A stretch of 64,000 nucleotides of DNA from Fibrobacter sp. UWT2 (GTDB lineage: Bacteria > Fibrobacterota > Fibrobacteria > Fibrobacterales > Fibrobacteraceae): NCBI RefSeq assembly GCF_900142545.1, contig NZ_FRBF01000005.1:1-64000 (forward strand). The letters run 5' to 3'. The translations under genes and the position numbers were made by a program. This document shows positions 35,415 through 44,679 of this stretch, in pieces. Below the pieces are notes generated by a model, which saw nothing but the letters and a program-made list of their open reading frames with translations, did not search any database and was not told where the DNA came from. Every line of letters starts with the position of its first letter. The first letter of the stretch is position 1.

Positions 35415-37127
35415 TTAGGCTTCGTCTTCCTTCAAGCTGCTATAATATTCTTCGAGTTTATAGCGGCAAGCGGTAAAGCAATCCTTAAGCGAGGGGTCGA
35501 ACTGGGTTCCCATTCCCTCGATAATAATATTGTAAGCCTCTTCGAAAGACATTTCTGCCTTGTAGCAACGCTTGGACACCAAGGCGTCGTACACGTCGGC
35601 AATCGCCATGACGCGGGCCTCGAAGGGAATATCGTTGCCCTTGAGTTTCTTGGGGTAACCAAATCCGTCGAAACGTTCGTGATGGTAGCGCGCCACGTTC
35701 TTTGCAATCTTCACAAATTCCGGAGACTCCACCGCCGTCAAAAGGTTTTCCACAATCATGGCGCCCTTTTCCGGGTGTTCCTTCATCTCTTCGTATTCCT
35801 GCGGCGTAAAGCGGCCGGGCTTTCTCAAGATGCGGTCATCGATAGCGATCTTACCGATATCGTGCATCGGCGCGGCAGACACCAGGCAATCGTAGAAGAA
35901 TTCGGACTGTCCGAGAGTGTGGTCCTTGCGCAGGTAATCCACCAGAATCTGCACGACCCTTCTCGTACGCTTGATATGGCTTCCGATATTGCTGTCGCGG
36001 TTTTCCACCATGTGGGCCATACCCACCACCATCTGTTCCTGAATCGAACGGATCTGGGAATCGTTTTCCTTGAGCATCAGTTCCAGACGGACGTTGTTGG
36101 TGCCCAGCATGTTGATGTAGTTGTGGATGCTGGTTTCGTCTTCGATCTTGAACATGTTGATTTTTTCGGAACCGGAAAGAGAAAGCTGGCGAAGCTTGAT
36201 CTTGTAATACTTGCCATCCTGTTCAAACTTCTTTTCGGCAGTCACCTTGCCGCTGGATTCTTCCTTGATCCAGGTGAGGAGCAAATGGTTCAGTTCGTGA
36301 TTGTCGGGAGTGGTATGGTCAATACGGCAATTCTTGAGGTTCGGGAAGGTCTCGTAACCCACCGCATTGCTACCGAGAAAACTGTTGTCCGAATCGATAA
36401 GGACATAACTGTCGGCATTCTGAGTTTCAAGCACCTGGGAAAGGATCTGTTCCACATCGTAGCGCTTGACTCTGTAGCAGATGTACATGAGTGCGAATTG
36501 GTCAAAAACGTAAACACCGGGCATAACCAAGGTGTCGCTTTCGACTACACGCGAAATGAAGAACGAAAGGATCGATACCGCTTCAATCGAGGAGAGTGCC
36601 ACAAGGCTCTTGAACGAAACGTTTTTCTTTTTAATGAAGGCGTAAATAATTAGGCTTACGTTGATGATGACAAAACCAACCATCATGAAGTTGAAAATGT
36701 CATGTCCAATTCCATAATCGGCAACGAAATTGCCCACGCCACATGTCTGGATAAATTTGACGGACTTGTAGTAGAAACCATTGAAGCCAACAGTTAACGA
36801 CATGCCAAAAACAATGAGCACAATCAGCATGAGAAAATCATGGCTCCAAGCCGGGAAATTGATTTTGCAAATCGAAAGGCAGGCGTTAAAAGTGATTATC
36901 GGAAGGAAGATGGATCCAACGTAAATTACCTTATTCGAAAGAATCGCCTGGTCCACGTTGGTAGACAAAGCGAGTAACAAATGCCCCAAGCAAGCTATAA
37001 ACGAAAAGAAAAACAGCAATGGGTATGGTCCATTCTGCTTTGGATTTGCATGGTAATGCAGCATAAAGTTAAAAGCCGCAACCACGGTCAGGATTGTTAA
37101 ATACAAAAGCACCATAGATAATCCCAT
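35415..37127 (-). CDS. Membrane HD-GYP c-di-GMP phosphodiesterase-like protein
   Basis: The 570-residue protein has seven hydrophobic segments in the first ~230 residues (histidine-kinase 7TM-like sensor region), a PAS-like region at ~235-330, a coiled coil, and an HD-GYP domain from ~350. The metal and signature residues are intact: HDIGKIAIDD with KPGRFT, and HHERFDGFGYP (the GYP motif). It should hydrolyse c-di-GMP in response to an unknown signal in or at the membrane. The stop lies 29 bases before the ispG start, on the same strand. The first ATG (37127) is taken, though a second at 37115 has a comparable site. Confidence 0.88.
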   Translation of the reverse strand: MGLSMVLLYLTILTVVAAFNFMLHYHANPKQNGPYPLLFFFSFIACLGHLLLALSTNVDQAILSNKVIYVGSIFLPIITFNACLSICKINFPAWSHDFLMLIVLIVFGMSLTVGFNGFYYKSVKFIQTCGVGNFVADYGIGHDIFNFMMVGFVIINVSLIIYAFIKKKNVSFKSLVALSSIEAVSILSFFISRVVESDTLVMPGVYVFDQFALMYICYRVKRYDVEQILSQVLETQNADSYVLIDSDNSFLGSNAVGYETFPNLKNCRIDHTTPDNHELNHLLLTWIKEESSGKVTAEKKFEQDGKYYKIKLRQLSLSGSEKINMFKIEDETSIHNYINMLGTNNVRLELMLKENDSQIRSIQEQMVVGMAHMVENRDSNIGSHIKRTRRVVQILVDYLRKDHTLGQSEFFYDCLVSAAPMHDIGKIAIDDRILRKPGRFTPQEYEEMKEHPEKGAMIVENLLTAVESPEFVKIAKNVARYHHERFDGFGYPKKLKGNDIPFEARVMAIADVYDALVSKRCYKAEMSFEEAYNIIIEGMGTQFDPSLKDCFTACRYKLEEYYSSLKEDEA

Positions 37128-37237
37128 CTACTCAATACACCTATCAACGCAATTAAATATAAATTAAACTTTATGGCTTTAAAAGCAGGGGTGTACTTTT
37201 TTTAGCTGATTTATTCATTTCTGCTTAAAATGCGTGT

Positions 37238-37275
37238 AAAAAATCACAGCCGCCAATCACTTGGATTGACGGCTG
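37238..37275 (-). terminator. Rho-independent terminator of the rpsO-pnp operon
   Basis: Read on the minus strand, CAGCCGTCAATC pairs with GATTGGCGGCTG around CAAGT and is followed by TGATTTTTT. It lies 30-70 bases past the pnp stop codon. Confidence 0.85.
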
Positions 37276-37306
37276 CAATAATTTGTATTACATAATTTGT
37301 ATTAAA

Positions 37307-39556
37307 TTATGCTTCGGCCGGTGCTTCCGGAGCAGCTTCAGCAGCGGGTGCTTCAGCGGCCGGAGCTTCGGCAGCGGGCTTCGGAGGGAGCAAAGCCTTC
37401 ATGGAAAGCTTCACCTTGCCCTTCGGGTCGACACCGAGGCAGAGCACTTCGACTTCGTCACCGACGTGAACGACGTCTTCGACCTTATCGACGCGGTGGT
37501 CGGCAAGTTCGGAGATGTGCACGAGGCCGTCGCGACCGGGGAGGATTTCGACGAATGCGCCAAACGGCTGGATCGTCTTCACCTTGCCCTTGTACTTGCG
37601 GCCCGGTTCGGGTTCGGCAGTGAGTTCTTCGATCATGCGGCGGCACACAGCAGCGGCCTTGCCACTCGGAGCGGCAATGTCGATGTTGCCATCGTCGTCG
37701 ATGTTGATCGTGCAACCCGTCTGAGACTGCATGCCCTTGATCACGGAGCCACCGGAACCGATGACGTCGCGGATCTTGTTGGTCGGGATGCGCATCTTGA
37801 TCATGGTCGGAGCCTTGTCGGAAACCTTCGGACGCGGAGCGGCGAGGCCGAGTTCAGCCATCTTGCCCAAGATGTGGAGACGGCCCTGACGAGCCTGTTC
37901 CAGAGCTTCGCGCATGAGTTCCGGCGTAATGCCGCGGATCTTGATATCCATCTGGAAGGCAGTGATACCTTCGGCAGTACCCGTCACCTTGAAGTCCATA
38001 TCGCCGAGGTGGTCTTCCGTACCGGTGATGTCGGTCAAGATCTTGATCTTGCCGCCTTCCTTCACGGAACCCTTTTCGGAGATGAGGCCCATGGCGACAC
38101 CTGCGACCGGAGCCTTGATAGGAACGCCAGCGTCCATCAAGCTGAGGCAGCCACCGCAAACAGAGGCCATGGAAGAAGAACCGTTGGATTCCTGAATTTC
38201 GGAAACCACGCGGATGGTGTACGGGAAGTCTTCCGGCAGCGGAAGAACGGCAGCGAGAGAACGTTCGGCAAGGTGGCCGTGACCGATTTCGCGGCGGCTC
38301 ATGCCGAGGCGCTTGCATTCACCCACGCAGTACGGCGGGAAGTTGTAATGCAGCATGTAGCTCTTGGAGCCTTCGCCCTGCAGGCTTTCGTAACGCTGTT
38401 CGTCGGCCTTGGAGCCGAGCGTGCAGACCACGAGACCCTGGGTTTCGCCACGCTGGAAGATTGCAGAACCGTGAGCGCTCGGGAGAACGCCGAGTTCGAT
38501 TTCGATGGGGCGGACTTCGGTCGTCGTACGGCCGTCGAGGCGCACGTCTTCGTTCAAGATCATTTCGCGCATGGCAGTGCGTTCGTAGTCGCTAAAGATT
38601 GCCTTAGCGTCTGCAACGAGAGCAGGATCCTGTTCTTCGTCCTTGCCAATGATAGCGAGAATGCGTTCGTCTTCGAGCATCTTGGCGCAGAGGTCTGCCA
38701 TAGCCGGATAGAAGTCGGTCTTCACCATGTTGGAGTGGACGTCCTTGTTCAGTTCGTCCCACACGACTTCCTTCACCGTGGCGAGAAGCTTTTCGTGGGC
38801 TTCGCCAACGTGCTGCGGCTTGAGTTCCATCTTGGGCTTAGCGCAGCGGTCCACCAGTTCCTGTTGGGCCTTGCACATGAGCTTGATGGCTTCGTGACCG
38901 GCGAGAATTGCGTTGATCATCGTGTCTTCGGACACTTCGTAGGCACCGCCTTCCACCATGCAGACGGAATCTTCGGTACCGGCGACCACCAGGTCCAGAT
39001 CGGCGCAGGCCATCTGTTCGTAGGTGGGCATCACGATGTTCTGACCATCGACCACGGCCACGCGTACGGCGGCAACCTGCTGTTCGAAGGGCAGTTCAGA
39101 AAGACCGATAGAAAGGGATGCTGCAGACACGCCGAGAACATCGGGTGCAAACTTGCGGTCGGCAGACAGAACCTGCACGATCACCTGGACTTCGCGCGTG
39201 AAGTTCTCGGGGAACATCGGGCGAATCGGGCGGTCAATAATACGTGCAGAAAGCGTTTCTTCGTCAGAGGGACGACCGGCTTCGCGCTTGCTGTAGCCGC
39301 CCGGGAGGCGACCAGCAGCGTAGGCCTTTTCGCGGTATTCCACAGTGAGGGGGAAGAAGTCACCTTCTTTTTCTTCGCCGTAGCAGACAGTAGAGAGCAC
39401 GAATGCATCGCCCATCTTGGCGACTGCAGCTCCGCGAGCCTGCTTGGCGATACGGCCTGTTTCAAACGTGATAACACGGCCATCGGGAAGCGTTACGGAC
39501 ACTTCCTTCGGGTCGAGCATCTTGCCGTATTTTTGATGGTATGCGTCAATAGACAT
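37307..39556 (-). CDS. pnp: Polyribonucleotide nucleotidyltransferase
   Basis: The 749-residue enzyme degrades RNA 3' to 5' by phosphorolysis. Domains in order are two RNase PH cores (about 15-230 and 330-550), with GGYSKREGRPSD-type motifs in the first and GRTTTEVRPIEIE in the second, a KH domain (DVIGSGGSVIKGMQ) and an S1 domain (GAFVEILPGRDGLVHISEL). A short Ala/Glu/Pro tail ends the protein. ATG 39556 is preceded by CTGGAG. It forms the classic rpsO-pnp operon, 21 bases after the S15 gene. Confidence 0.95.
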   Translation of the reverse strand: MSIDAYHQKYGKMLDPKEVSVTLPDGRVITFETGRIAKQARGAAVAKMGDAFVLSTVCYGEEKEGDFFPLTVEYREKAYAAGRLPGGYSKREAGRPSDEETLSARIIDRPIRPMFPENFTREVQVIVQVLSADRKFAPDVLGVSAASLSIGLSELPFEQQVAAVRVAVVDGQNIVMPTYEQMACADLDLVVAGTEDSVCMVEGGAYEVSEDTMINAILAGHEAIKLMCKAQQELVDRCAKPKMELKPQHVGEAHEKLLATVKEVVWDELNKDVHSNMVKTDFYPAMADLCAKMLEDERILAIIGKDEEQDPALVADAKAIFSDYERTAMREMILNEDVRLDGRTTTEVRPIEIELGVLPSAHGSAIFQRGETQGLVVCTLGSKADEQRYESLQGEGSKSYMLHYNFPPYCVGECKRLGMSRREIGHGHLAERSLAAVLPLPEDFPYTIRVVSEIQESNGSSSMASVCGGCLSLMDAGVPIKAPVAGVAMGLISEKGSVKEGGKIKILTDITGTEDHLGDMDFKVTGTAEGITAFQMDIKIRGITPELMREALEQARQGRLHILGKMAELGLAAPRPKVSDKAPTMIKMRIPTNKIRDVIGSGGSVIKGMQSQTGCTINIDDDGNIDIAAPSGKAAAVCRRMIEELTAEPEPGRKYKGKVKTIQPFGAFVEILPGRDGLVHISELADHRVDKVEDVVHVGDEVEVLCLGVDPKGKVKLSMKALLPPKPAAEAPAAEAPAAEAAPEAPAEA

Positions 39557-39577
39557 AAATTTCTCCAGTCTGAAGAA

Positions 39578-39850
39578 TTAGCCGCGCAGACCGAGTTCCT
39601 TGATCAAGGCACGCTGGGCGACAATGTCCTTTTCGCCGTAGTACTTGAGGAGGTTCTTGCGCTTAGAAACCATCATGGACAGACCGCGCAGGGAGTGGAA
39701 GTCCTTCTTGTGGGTCTTTGCATGTTCGGTGAGGTTCTTGATCTTCTCGGTGAGGAGAGCGATCTGAACGCGGACGTTACCGGTGTCCTTTTCGTTTGCT
39801 CCGAACTTAGCGGTGATTTCTGCAGCCTTTTCTTTAGTGATAGTAGCCAT
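39578..39850 (-). CDS. rpsO: 30S ribosomal protein S15
   Basis: The 90-residue protein binds the central domain of 16S rRNA. It has the conserved GSxE-type region (here TGNVRVQIALLTEKI), LTEHAKTHKKDFHSLRGL and LLKYY. The ATG at 39850 is used because AAAGGA lies 9 bases upstream; an ATG three codons earlier would touch that site. It is the first gene of the rpsO-pnp operon. The leader is about 140 bases and may be autoregulated (see separate entry). Confidence 0.95.
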   Translation of the reverse strand: MATITKEKAAEITAKFGANEKDTGNVRVQIALLTEKIKNLTEHAKTHKKDFHSLRGLSMMVSKRKNLLKYYGEKDIVAQRALIKELGLRG

Positions 39851-40006
39851 TATAGCCATTCCTTTTTTTTGTTGTTTTTGCGGTCACCACCATGGCGACC
39901 TGTTTCATTACATGTTTTTGTCCGAGTTTCCCTGCTCTTGCACCAGTGGAATTGGCGAATCTGGTCACAGGACCCAGGCAAAAATGCAATTTGGCGGTAT
40001 ATATAG
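39851..40006 (-). promoter_or_regulatory. rpsO leader and promoter, possible S15 autoregulation site
   Basis: A TATATA box (about 39999-40006 on the minus strand) predicts a leader of about 140 bases. The leader has two possible hairpins: CTGG...CCAG around GGACCC near 39961-39978, and GGTC-GCCATGGTG-GTGACC near 39884-39903, followed by an A-rich run and AAAGGA. S15 represses its own mRNA through leader structures in several phyla; the role here is inferred only from length and position. Confidence 0.35.
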
Positions 40007-40011
40007 AAAAA

Positions 40012-40039
40012 GTAGGAAGTAGGAAGTAGGAAGTAGGAA
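40012..40039. repeat. Four exact GTAGGAA heptamers between rpsO and thiH
   Basis: GTAGGAA is repeated four times in tandem without mismatch. The same unit starts the longer array at 46869, also in four exact copies. Just downstream, three A-rich repeats (GGGCAAAAAT, GGGGTAAAAAT, GGCAAAAAAT) occur at about 40048-40080. Confidence 0.85.
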
Positions 40040-40119
40040 GGAAATTTGGGGCAAAAATGGGGTAAAAATGGCAAAAAATTGATAAAAAGCTACTTCTAGC
40101 AAGATTTGGGCATCTTTTC

Positions 40120-40125
40120 TATATT
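40120..40125 (+). promoter_or_regulatory. Start-proximal TATATT box of thiH
   Basis: The hexamer ends 8 bases before the GTG start at 40134 and no ribosome-binding site is present. Confidence 0.5.
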
Positions 40126-40133
40126 TTCGGGCC

Positions 40134-41393
40134 GTGGAAAGAAAAGACAACAACTACCTGTTTGATTCCGGGAATCTTTCGGAAGGGGCGCTTGCCAAAA
40201 AGCATCGCTTAGAAAACGATCCGAGTTCCCGTACTAATATAATGGACTATCTGCCCGGCATGGAAGTCATCCAGTCGGACATCGCCGACAAGGTGCTCGC
40301 AGAATCTGAAAATTTCGACTATTCCAAGTATACCGGCAAGGACGTAAAGCGCGCCCTGGAACATGAACGCTGCTCGCTCGAAGATTTCAAGGCGCTCCTC
40401 TCGCCCGCCGCCGCTCCGTACCTGGAAAAGATGGCCGCGAAGGCGAAAATCGAGACCAGCAAGCACTTCGGTAACAACGTCTACTTTTTCACGCCGCTCT
40501 ATATTGCTAACTACTGCGAAAACTACTGTGTGTATTGCGGTTTCAACTGCTACAATCACATCAAGCGCATGCAGCTCACGATGGAGCAGATTGAGCATGA
40601 GATGAAGGTGATTGCCGATAGCGGCATGGAAGAAATCCTGATTCTCACCGGCGAAAGCCGCGCCAAAAGCAGCGTGGAATACATCGGTGAAGCCTGCAAG
40701 CTCGCCCGCAAGTACTTCCGCATGGTCGGTGTCGAAGTTTATCCGGTGAATACCGACGAATATCGCTACCTGCATGAATGCGGCGTGGACTACGTGACGG
40801 TCTTCCAGGAAACTTATGACAAGGTGCGTTTCGAACAACTTCACCTGATGGGACACAAGCGCGTGTTCCCGTACCGATTCGATTCGCAGGAACGCGCCCT
40901 GATGGCGGGCATGCGTGGCGTGGCATTCTCCGCGCTTCTCGGCCTCTCGGACTTCCGCCGCGATGCCTTAGCTAGCGCACTCCACGTGTATTTCTTGCAA
41001 AAGAAGTATCCGCATGCCGAAATGAGCTTGAGCTGCCCGCGACTCCGCCCCATTATCAATAACGACAAGATCGATCCGCTGGATGTTCACGAAAAGGAAC
41101 TCTGCCAGGTGCTTTGCGCTTACCGCATCTTCTTGCCGTACGTGGGCATCACCGTTTCCAGCCGCGAAAGCAAGGAATTCCGCAACGGTATCGTGAAGAT
41201 TGCAGCCACTAAAGTTTCCGCAGGCGTTTCGACCGGCATCGGCGACCACGAAAGCAAATACAGCGGCCACGATGACGGCGAAGGCGGCGATGAACAGTTT
41301 GAAATTAATGATGGCCGCAGCTTCAACGCCATGTACAGCGACATTTCGGGCGAAGGCCTGCAGCCTGTTCTAAACGATTACTTGTACGTCTAA
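40134..41393 (+). CDS. thiH: 2-iminoacetate synthase (tyrosine lyase), thiamine pathway
   Basis: The 419-residue radical-SAM enzyme splits tyrosine to give the glycine-derived unit of the thiazole ring. The CX3CX2C cluster is CENYCVYC (about 127-134), followed by ILILTGESRAK, TVFQETYD and CPRLRP. The N-terminus is about 40 residues longer than E. coli ThiH; the GTG start at 40134 is supported by the TATATT box, but ATG at 40242 (MDYLPGM) is an alternative. No other thi gene is in the window, so its partners lie elsewhere. Its stop overlaps the stop of the converging acyl-CoA synthetase gene by 4 bases. Confidence 0.88.
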   Translation: MERKDNNYLFDSGNLSEGALAKKHRLENDPSSRTNIMDYLPGMEVIQSDIADKVLAESENFDYSKYTGKDVKRALEHERCSLEDFKALLSPAAAPYLEKMAAKAKIETSKHFGNNVYFFTPLYIANYCENYCVYCGFNCYNHIKRMQLTMEQIEHEMKVIADSGMEEILILTGESRAKSSVEYIGEACKLARKYFRMVGVEVYPVNTDEYRYLHECGVDYVTVFQETYDKVRFEQLHLMGHKRVFPYRFDSQERALMAGMRGVAFSALLGLSDFRRDALASALHVYFLQKKYPHAEMSLSCPRLRPIINNDKIDPLDVHEKELCQVLCAYRIFLPYVGITVSSRESKEFRNGIVKIAATKVSAGVSTGIGDHESKYSGHDDGEGGDEQFEINDGRSFNAMYSDISGEGLQPVLNDYLYV

Positions 41394-43174
41394 TTAGACG
41401 CTTCTTCGTACATCTTTTCGATTTCTTCGGCGAACCGCGCTTCGGCAACGGATCGCCGAATTTTTAAGGTAGGCGTCAACAGCCCCGATTCCACGGTCAG
41501 TTCGTCGCCAATCAAAGTCCACTGGCGAATCTGCTCCCAGTGATTCAGCTTGCTGTTGACTCGTTCCACATGGCGGCTGATCGATTCACGAATGCGCCTG
41601 GACTTCAAAGCCTTCTCAAGATTAAAATCATTCCCCGTACGCTTCAGGAATCGCTTGGCATTCACCGGATTCAAGAAAATCAAGGCCGAGGCGAACTTGC
41701 GGTCGTTGGCAACAACCAGCGCCTGTTCAATCAGCAGGTGCCGCCCCAGTTCCAGTTCGATGGGATTCGGACTCACGTACTTGCCCGTACTAGTCTTGAG
41801 CAGTTCCTTGAGGCGCCCCGTCAGGTAAAGGAATCCGTCGCGGTCGAAATACCCCTGGTCGCCAGTTCTAAAGAAACCGTCTTCCGTAAAGATTTCCGCA
41901 TTCAAGTCGGGCCTGTTGCGGTAACCCTTGAAAACGCTGTCGCCCTTCACCAGCACTTCGCTGTGGTCCCCGATTTTCACCTGCAAGTGCGTGAGGGGCT
42001 GTCCCACGCTTCCGGGCCGCGCAGAGCCGGGCCTGTTCACGCTGACAACCGGCGAACATTCCGTAAGGCCGTAGCCCTCGCAGACATCAAAGCCCACGTT
42101 CAACAGGAAGCGGCAAATCGTCTTGTTCAGCGCTCCCCCGCCCGAAATCACCAGGCGGAACCGCCCGCCCATGGCTTCGCGCATTTTGCTGTAAACTAGC
42201 TTGTCGTAAATTTTGCAAAGCACCCCGCGACGTTCCAGAGGGTTGCGCCGTTTGGCCAAGGCAATGGCATGTTCAAAGACCAGCTTCTGGATTCCGCAAA
42301 TCTTTTCGCTCGCCGCCGTCATGCTTTCGTACAGGCGTTCCAGGATTCTGGGCACCACCGTCATGACCGTAGGGCTGATTTCACGGATAATTTCGGCAGT
42401 GTGCCGCGGCGAATCCGCAAAGTAAACCTTGGTACCGCTAAGGGTGTAAAAGTAGACCGACATACGTTCAAAGGCATGCGCCACCGGCAAAACCACGAGG
42501 CACACATCGGTCGAAACGTTCAGTCGTAAAAAGTCACGCTTGATTACCTGGATCTGCGAAAGCATGTTGCGGTGCGTCAGTTCGACGCCCTTGGGCACTC
42601 CCGTAGAACCGCTGGTATAAATAATGGAGAACACGTCGTCGGGGTTCAGGGAATGCATCTGCTGGTTCAGCCACAGAGACGATTCCGGTTGCTTGGAAAG
42701 CTCCACCCCTTCTTTCACGAGGTCGTCCCAGTACACACCGTTAGGCGGCAACTCCGAATTGCGGTCGAGGCAAATCACCGCCTTGAAGTTTGGCATCAAG
42801 GCACCGATTGCAGGTGACAAGTCCGACAGCTTGTTCAGGAGCAACACCTGCACCGAGGCGTCGTCACGCTGGTATTTGAAATTCTCTGCCGAAATGTTCG
42901 GGAACAGGGGCACCACTCGGGCCTGGTTCAGCTGGGTCGCCACATCGGCCATGATCCATTCGGGACAGCTGTTGACCACGATGCCAATACTCTTGCCTGC
43001 GGTAAGGCCTCGAGCCCTGAAGGCAAGTGCAAGGCACTGGGTTTCTTGGCGAAGTCTCGTCCCCGAAAAATGTTCCCAGCCATTAGGTGTACGGTGAAAC
43101 CATCCTGCGAAGTTTTCACGATCGCAGTTTGCGAAAAACGCATGCGCAAGCGATGTATACTGCAGCGGTTCCAT
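41390..43174 (-). CDS. Long-chain acyl-CoA synthetase (AMP-forming)
   Basis: The 594-residue enzyme activates fatty acids with ATP and CoA. The AMP-binding P-loop is YTSGSTGVPKGVELTHRN (about 185-202), followed by GYGLTECSPV, the hinge FFRTGDQGYFDRDG and LKELLKTSTGKYVSP. It resembles the long-chain (FAA1-like/AMP-dependent) group seen in Bacteroidota and Fibrobacter. The start is ATG 43174; the ORF could also open at a GTG nine bases upstream. No membrane segment is present. It converges on thiH with a 4-base stop-codon overlap. Substrate chain length is inferred from family only. Confidence 0.9.
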   Translation of the reverse strand: MEPLQYTSLAHAFFANCDRENFAGWFHRTPNGWEHFSGTRLRQETQCLALAFRARGLTAGKSIGIVVNSCPEWIMADVATQLNQARVVPLFPNISAENFKYQRDDASVQVLLLNKLSDLSPAIGALMPNFKAVICLDRNSELPPNGVYWDDLVKEGVELSKQPESSLWLNQQMHSLNPDDVFSIIYTSGSTGVPKGVELTHRNMLSQIQVIKRDFLRLNVSTDVCLVVLPVAHAFERMSVYFYTLSGTKVYFADSPRHTAEIIREISPTVMTVVPRILERLYESMTAASEKICGIQKLVFEHAIALAKRRNPLERRGVLCKIYDKLVYSKMREAMGGRFRLVISGGGALNKTICRFLLNVGFDVCEGYGLTECSPVVSVNRPGSARPGSVGQPLTHLQVKIGDHSEVLVKGDSVFKGYRNRPDLNAEIFTEDGFFRTGDQGYFDRDGFLYLTGRLKELLKTSTGKYVSPNPIELELGRHLLIEQALVVANDRKFASALIFLNPVNAKRFLKRTGNDFNLEKALKSRRIRESISRHVERVNSKLNHWEQIRQWTLIGDELTVESGLLTPTLKIRRSVAEARFAEEIEKMYEEASN

Positions 43175-43311
43175 ACAAAACACCCATCCTACTATGAATA
43201 AAATACATTTATTACACGGATTTTTTCTGTTAAATTTATCACAAATCCGTTTTTTTTCTTTATATTTGTGTCAAAGGGTTAGTTTATCTGTTTGAATCAA
43301 AGGAATATAAC

Positions 43312-44553
43312 ATGTTCAAAAAGATTCTTGATAAATACAACGGCATCAAGCTGAACTACCGTATCGCAATTGCCATCGTGCTCGGCACACTCCTTGGCAT
43401 CTTCCTCCCCGAACAACGTTGGATCGGCGAACTGGGCGTCCTGTTCGTCGGCGCCATGAAGGGCATCGCCCCCATCCTGGTGTTCGTCTTGATCGTGAAC
43501 TCCCTTTCTACAGGCAAGACTTCGCTTGACCGACGGTTCGGAAAAGTATTCGCCTTTTACATGATCAGCACCATTCTAGCGGCCATCGTAGCCGTCACGG
43601 CCAGTTTCTTGTTCCCGCAGAACCTGCAACTGGCACAGAGCGCAACCACCAGTGCCGTTTTGCCTAAGGGCATCGGCGAAATTTTGAACAACTTGCTCGT
43701 CCGCGCCGTTTCGAACCCCTTCGAAGCCATCACCGACGCGAACTACATCGGTATTCTCGTTTGGGCAATCATCTTCGGTATCGCCCTCAAGCTGCACGCC
43801 AGCGATTCCACCAAGGATTTCTTGCAGGACGTCACCAAGTCCGTGACGGCGATTGTCCACTGGCTGATCAACTTCGCACCTTTCGGTATCTTGGGCCTGA
43901 TTCATTCTTCCATTGCCACCAACGGCATCGGCATTTTCAAGACCTACGGCATGCTCGTAGCAGTCCTTGCGGGCGCCATGATATTCACCACCTTCATTAT
44001 CGCGCCGCTGGTCGTCAGTTTCGCACTCAAGCAGGATCCTTACCCACTGGTCATTTACTGCCTCAAGCAAAGCGCCGTTACGGCACTCTTTACCAGAAGT
44101 TCTGCCGCGAACATCCCCGTGAACATGGACACCTGCGAAAAGCTCAAGCTCGACCGCGAATTCTATTCTGTGTCTATTCCGCTGGGAGCCACCATCAACA
44201 TGAACGGAGCCGCCATCACAATTGCCGTGATGACTCTTGCCGCCGCCCACACGCTCGGTATTGCAGTCAGCTTCCCAACCGCCCTGATCCTTTGCGTGGT
44301 AGCGACCATCGGAGCCTGCGGTGCAAGCGGTATTGCAGGCGGTTCCCTGTTCCTGATTCCCATGGCCTGTTCCTTCCTCGGCATTTCGAACGACATAGCC
44401 ATGCAGGTGGTCGCCGTCGGCTTCATCATCGGTGCAGTACAGGACAGCCTCGAAACGGCCCTCAACTCCTCCACCGACGTGATGTACACCGCCGCCGCCG
44501 AATACAGCGGTTGGGTTGCCGAAGGCAAGCACCTTCCCCGCCGTTTCCGCTAA
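43312..44553 (+). CDS. sstT: Serine/threonine:sodium symporter
   Basis: The 413-residue DAACS-family carrier imports serine and threonine with sodium. About eight to ten membrane segments and two re-entrant loops are visible; the SstT motifs FTRSSAANIPVNM and CGASGIAGGSLFLIPMACS are intact, as is the ATINMNGAAI hairpin. AAAGGA precedes the ATG. The gene is divergent from the acyl-CoA synthetase gene across a 137-base gap. It ends at a pair of mutually exclusive hairpins. Confidence 0.93.
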   Translation: MFKKILDKYNGIKLNYRIAIAIVLGTLLGIFLPEQRWIGELGVLFVGAMKGIAPILVFVLIVNSLSTGKTSLDRRFGKVFAFYMISTILAAIVAVTASFLFPQNLQLAQSATTSAVLPKGIGEILNNLLVRAVSNPFEAITDANYIGILVWAIIFGIALKLHASDSTKDFLQDVTKSVTAIVHWLINFAPFGILGLIHSSIATNGIGIFKTYGMLVAVLAGAMIFTTFIIAPLVVSFALKQDPYPLVIYCLKQSAVTALFTRSSAANIPVNMDTCEKLKLDREFYSVSIPLGATINMNGAAITIAVMTLAAAHTLGIAVSFPTALILCVVATIGACGASGIAGGSLFLIPMACSFLGISNDIAMQVVAVGFIIGAVQDSLETALNSSTDVMYTAAAEYSGWVAEGKHLPRRFR

Positions 44554-44556
44554 AAA

Positions 44557-44602
44557 AACTTGGAAATTGGCTTAAAAGGCCAATTATTCCAAGTTGGAAT
44601 AA
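44557..44602 (+). terminator. Competing hairpins after sstT
   Basis: Hairpin one pairs AACTTGGAA-ATTGGC (44557-44571) with GCCAAT-TA-TTCCAAGTT (44579-44595). Hairpin two pairs TTATTCCAA (44584-44592) with TTGGAATAA (44594-44602). They share sequence and cannot form together. The first may terminate sstT, although the T-run following is weak. Confidence 0.5.
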
Positions 44603-44679
44603 TGTGAGTTAAAACAAAAATTTGAGGGCAATTTTTTCTTTTTTTTGAAAAAATGTTATTTTCTCTTATGGAGAAATCT

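Noticed and set aside
37283-40006. 907-residue ORF on the plus strand
   Set aside because: It is a mirror of pnp and rpsO, with His/Val/Asp-rich composition typical of antisense reading of high-GC codons; no start site or domain.
40242-40244. ATG as the thiH start
   Set aside because: It would match the length of shorter ThiH proteins better, but the TATATT box and absence of other signals favour GTG 40134; kept as an alternative.
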